From assembly GCA_030524525.1 (NCBI GenBank), contig JAUNGI010000002.1:1-64000 (forward strand): a stretch of 64,000 nt of DNA, read 5' to 3'. This document shows positions 60,325 through 64,000 of the stretch, piece by piece. A program made the position numbers and the translations under genes. Source of the DNA: Lachnospiraceae bacterium (GTDB lineage: Bacteria; Bacillota; Clostridia; Lachnospirales; Lachnospiraceae). Within the stretch, counting starts at the first letter, position 1. Each line of letters starts with the position of its first letter. The notes beneath the pieces are model-generated. The model had not been told where the DNA came from and did no database searches. It saw nothing but the letters and a program-made list of their open reading frames with translations.

Positions 60325-61306
60325 AAATCGTTACGAATTTATGTTTTTTATTGAGTGCAGGAACGGCAATCCCAATGGTGACCCGGACATGGGGAATACG
60401 CCGAGAACAGACCCGCAGAGCCTTCATGGATATATCACGGATGTGGCAATCAAGCGCAGAATCAGGAACTATGTCCAGACCGCTTATGAGGGAAATGACG
60501 GGATGGAAATGCTGGTTCGCAGCGCCAGCAATATCAATACGGGAATTGCCCGCGCCAAATCGCTCAGCGGGACAGAGCTTTCGGCGAAAGGGAAAAATGA
60601 GGTTTATGCAGGACGTCAAAAAGCCTGCCAGTTGTTTTATGATGTGCGCACATTCGGCGCAGTGATGTCCACAGGACCGAATGCCGGCCAAGTGCGGGGA
60701 CCGGTACAGCTTGCATTTGCCCGCTCGCTGGATCCGATTCAGCCGCTGGATATTTCCATTACGAGGATGGCGACGGCGGATGACGCAGGAAAACCAAAGA
60801 CAGTGGAGGCGTATGAAGCATGGGAGAGGGAGCAGCCGGAGGACAGGCTCCGTACCATGGGAAGGAAACAGTTTATTCCCTATGGGCTGTATGAAGCGAG
60901 GGGTTTCATCAGTGCGAACTTGGCCCGGGAGACAGGATTTGACGAACAGGATCTGAAGATTTTGTTTGAAGCCATTCTGAATATGTATGAGCATGACCGT
61001 TCTTCCAGCAAGGGGGAAATGTCCGTGATCACGCCGCTGATTATCTTTCGCCATACGGGAACCGATTCGGACTTGAACCAGAGAAAACGGCAGGCCGCGC
61101 TTGGATGTGCCCCGGCGCACCGGTTGTTTGATATGGTTCATGTGCAGAAGAAAGGGACTGTAGTATATCCGGAATCCTGGAAGGATTATGCGGCAGAAAT
61201 CAATCTGGATACCCGCCCTGCGGGGATCGACATTGGTTTTTTGTGCAATCCGTATGGGGAAATCAGCTGGAACGAGGTGCCTGATGACGCAGAGTTTTTC
61301 CGATGA
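60314..61306 (+). CDS. cas7c: CRISPR-associated backbone protein Cas7 (Csd2)
   Basis: A 330-residue RAMP protein that polymerises along the crRNA as the Cascade backbone. It begins ENRYEFMFFIECRNGNPNGD, the Cas7/Csd2 signature, then GNTPRTDPQSLHGYITDVAI, KRRIRNYV, DVRTFGAVMSTGPNAGQVRG, VQLAFARSLDPIQPLDISIT and MGRKQFIPYGLYEARGFISA. ATG 60314 is preferred because GAGGTG lies 6 nt upstream; GTG 60305 is an alternative. It overlaps cas8c by 11 nt and cas4 by 23 nt. Confidence 0.95.
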   Translation: MAIENRYEFMFFIECRNGNPNGDPDMGNTPRTDPQSLHGYITDVAIKRRIRNYVQTAYEGNDGMEMLVRSASNINTGIARAKSLSGTELSAKGKNEVYAGRQKACQLFYDVRTFGAVMSTGPNAGQVRGPVQLAFARSLDPIQPLDISITRMATADDAGKPKTVEAYEAWEREQPEDRLRTMGRKQFIPYGLYEARGFISANLARETGFDEQDLKILFEAILNMYEHDRSSSKGEMSVITPLIIFRHTGTDSDLNQRKRQAALGCAPAHRLFDMVHVQKKGTVVYPESWKDYAAEINLDTRPAGIDIGFLCNPYGEISWNEVPDDAEFFR

Positions 61307-61964
61307 GGAGTCCAGGGAATTATTTCCGTTGTCGTGGCTGTCTCAGTACGGATATTGTAAAAGGCGCTGTTCGCTGCTTGCCATGGAGCAAATATGGCAG
61401 GAGAACGAATATACGGCGGCAGGGAGGCTGCAGCATAAGCGTGTGCATACCGGGAGGACGGAACAGCGGGGAGAGGCAATACATATTTTTGAAATGCCGG
61501 TTTTCTCCCGCAGGCTTGGGGTAAGCGGATTTTGCGATTGCGTGGAGGCGCATCCATCCCCGTCATGCGTTCCGATTCCCTATGGAGAAGGGAAGTATGA
61601 GTTCTTTCCCGTGGAATATAAACACGGGGTTGTGCGTGATGAGGAAGAGTATCATCTTCAGCTTTGTGCCCAGGCAATATGTCTGGAAGAACGTTTTGAT
61701 ACACAGATTCCCGCGGGGGCTATTTTTTTCATTGATGCCCATAGGCGTGATGAAGTTTTATTTTCCGGGGAACTGCGTGAGAAGACATGGCAAATGGCAA
61801 AGGAAATCACGGATTTGATAGAGAGTCAGAAGATGATTCCGGCAGTCTACAGTGCAAAGTGCAAGAAATGTTCTCTGCGGGATGCATGTCAGCCTAGAAC
61901 CAAGCGGTCTTCCCGGTCATACAATGATTGCTTATGGGACGAAGCGGTAAAGGAGATGGAATGA
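61284..61964 (+). CDS. cas4: CRISPR-associated exonuclease Cas4
   Basis: A 226-residue PD-(D/E)xK nuclease that trims and orients prespacers with Cas1-Cas2. Iron-sulfur ligands are visible as Cys25 and/or Cys29 (YGYCKRRC) near the N-terminus and Cys193, Cys196 and Cys202 (KCKKCSLRDAC) near the C-terminus. The nuclease core has GVSGFCDCVEA, FFPVEYKHGVVRDEEEYHLQ (Glu-x-Lys) and LQLCAQAICLEE. ATG 61284 follows GAGGTGCCTG inside cas7; the frame is open further upstream but there overlaps cas7. The start of cas1 overlaps its stop (ATGA). Confidence 0.95.
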   Translation: MTQSFSDEESRELFPLSWLSQYGYCKRRCSLLAMEQIWQENEYTAAGRLQHKRVHTGRTEQRGEAIHIFEMPVFSRRLGVSGFCDCVEAHPSPSCVPIPYGEGKYEFFPVEYKHGVVRDEEEYHLQLCAQAICLEERFDTQIPAGAIFFIDAHRRDEVLFSGELREKTWQMAKEITDLIESQKMIPAVYSAKCKKCSLRDACQPRTKRSSRSYNDCLWDEAVKEME

Positions 61965-62977
61965 AGCAGCTGCTAAACACATTGTATATTCTGACACCGG
62001 ACACATATTTGTTTTTGGAGAATGAGGCGATTGGTGTAAAGATAGGCGGGGAGGAGAAGGTGCGGGTGCCTGCCCACACGATTGCATCGGTCTATTGCTT
62101 TGGCAATGTGACGGTATCCACACCATTGATTGGTTTTTGCGGACAGAGAGGAATCAGCTTGGTGTTCCTTTCCGAATACGGGAAATTCTACGGCAGAATA
62201 CAAGGGCCGGTTCAAGGGAATATTCTGCTAAGGCGCAGACAGTTTGTCGCGTTGGATGACATGGTTTTTGGAAAAAGGCTGGTGCGCAGTATTTTGCTGG
62301 GGAAACTGATTAACAGCAAAGAGTTTTTGATGAGGGCGCGAAGGGAACGCAAAGGAAATGAAGAGATATTTACGGATTCAATTCATAAAATAGTAAAAAT
62401 TGCGGAGGAACTTTGGGAGAGCCCTAATATAGATTCTATGCGCGGACTGGAGGGCGCTGCTGCCGCAGCTTACTATGCTGCATTCCCGGCTATGCTGGTC
62501 AGTGAGGGGATGACATTTGAAGGAAGAAACTGTCGACCTCCGGAGGATCCGGTGAATGCGTTGCTTTCCTTTTTGTACACTTTATTAAAGAATGATGTGC
62601 AATCTGCATTGGAGGGTGTAGGACTGGATCCATGCGCCGGATTTCTGCATACCCTGCGGCCAGGCAGACCGGCCTTGGCGCTGGATTTGATGGAAGAATT
62701 GAGGGCGCCCCTCTGTGACCGTCTTGCTGTTGCGCTGATAAATAGAGGGCAGATTGCAAAAAAGCATTTCGATCAGCTGACACCGCCGGTTCTTCTGGGA
62801 GAAAGCGGACGGAAAATCGTATTGAAGGCATGGCAGGAAAGGAAAAAGGAACTGATACAGCATCCTTTTTTGCAGGAAAAAATACCTATTGGCCTGATTC
62901 CCCATGCACAAGCGATGTTGTTAGCACGGGTATTGCGTGACGAACTGGATGAGTATCCGCCATTTCATTGGAGGTGA
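61961..62977 (+). CDS. cas1: CRISPR-associated integrase Cas1
   Basis: A 338-residue integrase that inserts spacers at the leader end. It begins KQLLNTLYILTPDTYLFLEN with beta-rich N-domain features (VPAHTIASVYCFGNVTVSTP). The catalytic residues lie in SMRGLEGAAAAAYYAAF (Glu164), CAGFLHTLRPGRPALAL (His230) and LDLMEELRAPLCDRL (Asp242/Glu245). AAAGGAGATGG precedes ATG 61961, overlapping the cas4 stop. Length is typical for type I-C. Confidence 0.97.
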   Translation: MKQLLNTLYILTPDTYLFLENEAIGVKIGGEEKVRVPAHTIASVYCFGNVTVSTPLIGFCGQRGISLVFLSEYGKFYGRIQGPVQGNILLRRRQFVALDDMVFGKRLVRSILLGKLINSKEFLMRARRERKGNEEIFTDSIHKIVKIAEELWESPNIDSMRGLEGAAAAAYYAAFPAMLVSEGMTFEGRNCRPPEDPVNALLSFLYTLLKNDVQSALEGVGLDPCAGFLHTLRPGRPALALDLMEELRAPLCDRLAVALINRGQIAKKHFDQLTPPVLLGESGRKIVLKAWQERKKELIQHPFLQEKIPIGLIPHAQAMLLARVLRDELDEYPPFHWR

Positions 62978-62983
62978 TGAGGT

Positions 62984-63274
62984 ATGATGCTTGTAGTTTC
63001 CTATGATGTAAATACAACGGATGCGTCGGGTGAGAAACGGCTGCGAAAGGTAGCAAAGCTCTGTGAAGCATATGGCTGCCGTGTGCAGAATTCGGTATTT
63101 GAGGTTCTGGTAGATCCAGCCCAGTTGGTTACCTTGAAAGCAGGCTTGTCCGGTATCATAGATAAAGAGAAAGACTCGGTGCGTATTTATCGGTTGGGAA
63201 GCAATTGGCGTCCTCGGATAGAAACGCTGGGAAAGGAATTGGCTTATGAGCAGGACGGGGTAATTATGTTCTGA
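62984..63274 (+). CDS. cas2: CRISPR-associated protein Cas2
   Basis: A 96-residue ferredoxin-fold protein that bridges two Cas1 dimers. It starts MMLVVSYDVNTTDASGEKRL with the conserved Asp8 in SYDV, then KLCEAYGCRVQNSVFEVLVD and SVRIYRLGSNWRPRIETLGK. GGAGGTGATGAGG precedes the ATG, 6 bp after cas1. It is the last gene of the operon, 187 bp before the first repeat. Confidence 0.96.
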   Translation: MMLVVSYDVNTTDASGEKRLRKVAKLCEAYGCRVQNSVFEVLVDPAQLVTLKAGLSGIIDKEKDSVRIYRLGSNWRPRIETLGKELAYEQDGVIMF

Positions 63275-63461
63275 TAAAGTGAGAACCTTTTGCGCGAACC
63301 GTAATCATTTGCATTTATCCGGTAGGTTCGCGCAGAAAGAATCCTTTTATGTAAGGTCAGATGGATTAGAAAATGCTTTTAAGGGGTATATAGCTCCTTA
63401 AATAACAGAATTTTTTGTGATTATGCATAAAATAGAGTGGAGAAATTTGTCTATTTATGCA
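63275..63461 (+). promoter_or_regulatory. CRISPR leader
   Basis: The leader between cas2 and the first repeat is A/T-rich. It contains a perfect inverted repeat TGCGCGAACC/GGTTCGCGCA (63291-63300 and 63325-63334) with a 24-bp loop, and an imperfect palindrome TTAAGGGGTATATAGCTCCT near 63379. A -10-like TAAAAT at 63428 has no convincing -35 box. Confidence 0.75.
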
Positions 63462-64000
63462 GATGCCCTCCGTGTGAGGGCGAGAATTGAAACTCTTGTG
63501 GGGACGCATGCGCTTTTGCAGGAGTCGGTGATGCCCTCCGTGTGAGGGCGAGAATTGAAACAGATTACAAGACGGACAAGTCCGAGTATGGCTTGGATGC
63601 CCTCCGTGTGAGGGCGAGAATTGAAACTCCTGTATGGCTTGTCCGTGCCGGCATGGGCATCGATGCCCTCCGTGTGAGGGCGAGAATTGAAACTACGGTG
63701 TGCTGCGAATTATTAATTCGTTGATCAAGATGCCCTCCGTGTGAGGGCGAGAATTGAAACATGCTTTTTTTAGCAAGCAGCCATGTAAGCGGATGATGCC
63801 CTCCGTGTGAGGGCGAGAATTGAAACTTCCGCTGAGAGGTTTTCGCTCGTAAACCTCCCCGATGCCCTCCGTGTGAGGGCGAGAATTGAAACATTTGATT
63901 CCTCCCCTCCTTTCAATCCGGAGCATGATGCCCTCCGTGTGAGGGCGAGAATTGAAACAGGTTATAGCAGATCTCACTGATTGGCAATAAGAGATGCCCT
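63462..64000 (+). CRISPR. Type I-C CRISPR array (8 full repeats plus the start of a ninth; continues past window)
   Basis: Identical 32-bp repeats begin GATGCCCTCCGTGTGAGGG and end CGAGAATTGAAAC, at 63462, 63530, 63596, 63662, 63729, 63795, 63861 and 63927, with a ninth starting at 63993. The repeat holds a short stem CCCTC/GAGGG and the ATTGAAAC end usual for type I. Spacers are 36, 34, 34, 35, 34, 34, 34 and 34 bp and all differ. The leader and cas2 lie on the left, so the newest spacers are those nearest 63494. Transcription is expected left to right. Confidence 0.98.

Noticed and set aside
63415..63433. Possible array promoter TTGTGA with TAAAAT in the leader
   Set aside because: The spacing is only 7 bp, and no better -35 box lies at the right distance; not enough to call.
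63542..63977. Short frames on both strands reading through the CRISPR repeats
   Set aside because: Their periodic peptides simply translate the 32-bp repeats.

Overview
The window reads as the chromosome of a GC-rich, spore-forming member of the Clostridia, most likely Lachnospiraceae-like. This rests on the complete spoIIIAA-AH operon and spoIVB, a T-box in front of thrS, a Pta-AckA acetate pathway, AGGAGG-type ribosome sites, frequent GTG/TTG starts and sigma-A promoters with 17-bp spacers. The species cannot be named from the sequence alone. No rRNA, tRNA, transposase or prophage gene was seen.

Positions 1-8 kb hold the end of a SleB-type cell-wall hydrolase, enolase, a convergent P2-type cation ATPase, pta-ackA and rpmF. 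From 8 to 20 kb come a minus-strand RNase H-like exonuclease, a cardiolipin synthase, ruvAB-zapA-U32 peptidase, a NUDIX hydrolase, GtrA, an RlmI-type methyltransferase, two acetyltransferases and a GpsA-like dehydrogenase. At 19.9-22.5 kb lies a self-contained metal-efflux cassette: operator/promoter, HMA chaperone, P1B ATPase and SmtB/CadC-type repressor. From 22.6 to 34 kb are a T-box-controlled thrS, nitroreductase, YitT, an oxidoreductase, GNAT, an XRE regulator, a DUF885 lipoprotein, an EF-G-like GTPase and a C26 amidohydrolase.

From 33.6 to 55.2 kb the gene order strongly recalls the Bacillus subtilis yqh/yqi region: YqeG-shikimate kinase fusion, aroQ, M24 peptidase, efp, (HAD, PPOX, aroE), spoIIIAA-AH, Asp23, nusB, xseA-xseB, ispA, dxs, tlyA, nadK, argR, YebC, recN, spoIVB. 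These genes link shikimate and isoprenoid synthesis, translation factors, DNA repair and the mother-cell/forespore channel. A good sigma-E-type promoter precedes spoIIIAA.

Where spo0A would be expected after spoIVB, a complete type I-C CRISPR-Cas locus begins: cas3, cas5c, cas8c (with a likely internal cas11c), cas7, cas4, cas1, cas2, then an array of 32-bp repeats that runs off the right edge. The locus looks richer in A+T than its surroundings and has its own promoter with a palindrome abutting the -35 box.

The least explained element is a family of four same-strand palindromic repeats (near 560, 7529, 22897 and 44443). Each starts in the T-tract of an intrinsic terminator. They share a modular GC-rich tail, and one copy shows paired compensatory changes in its stem.
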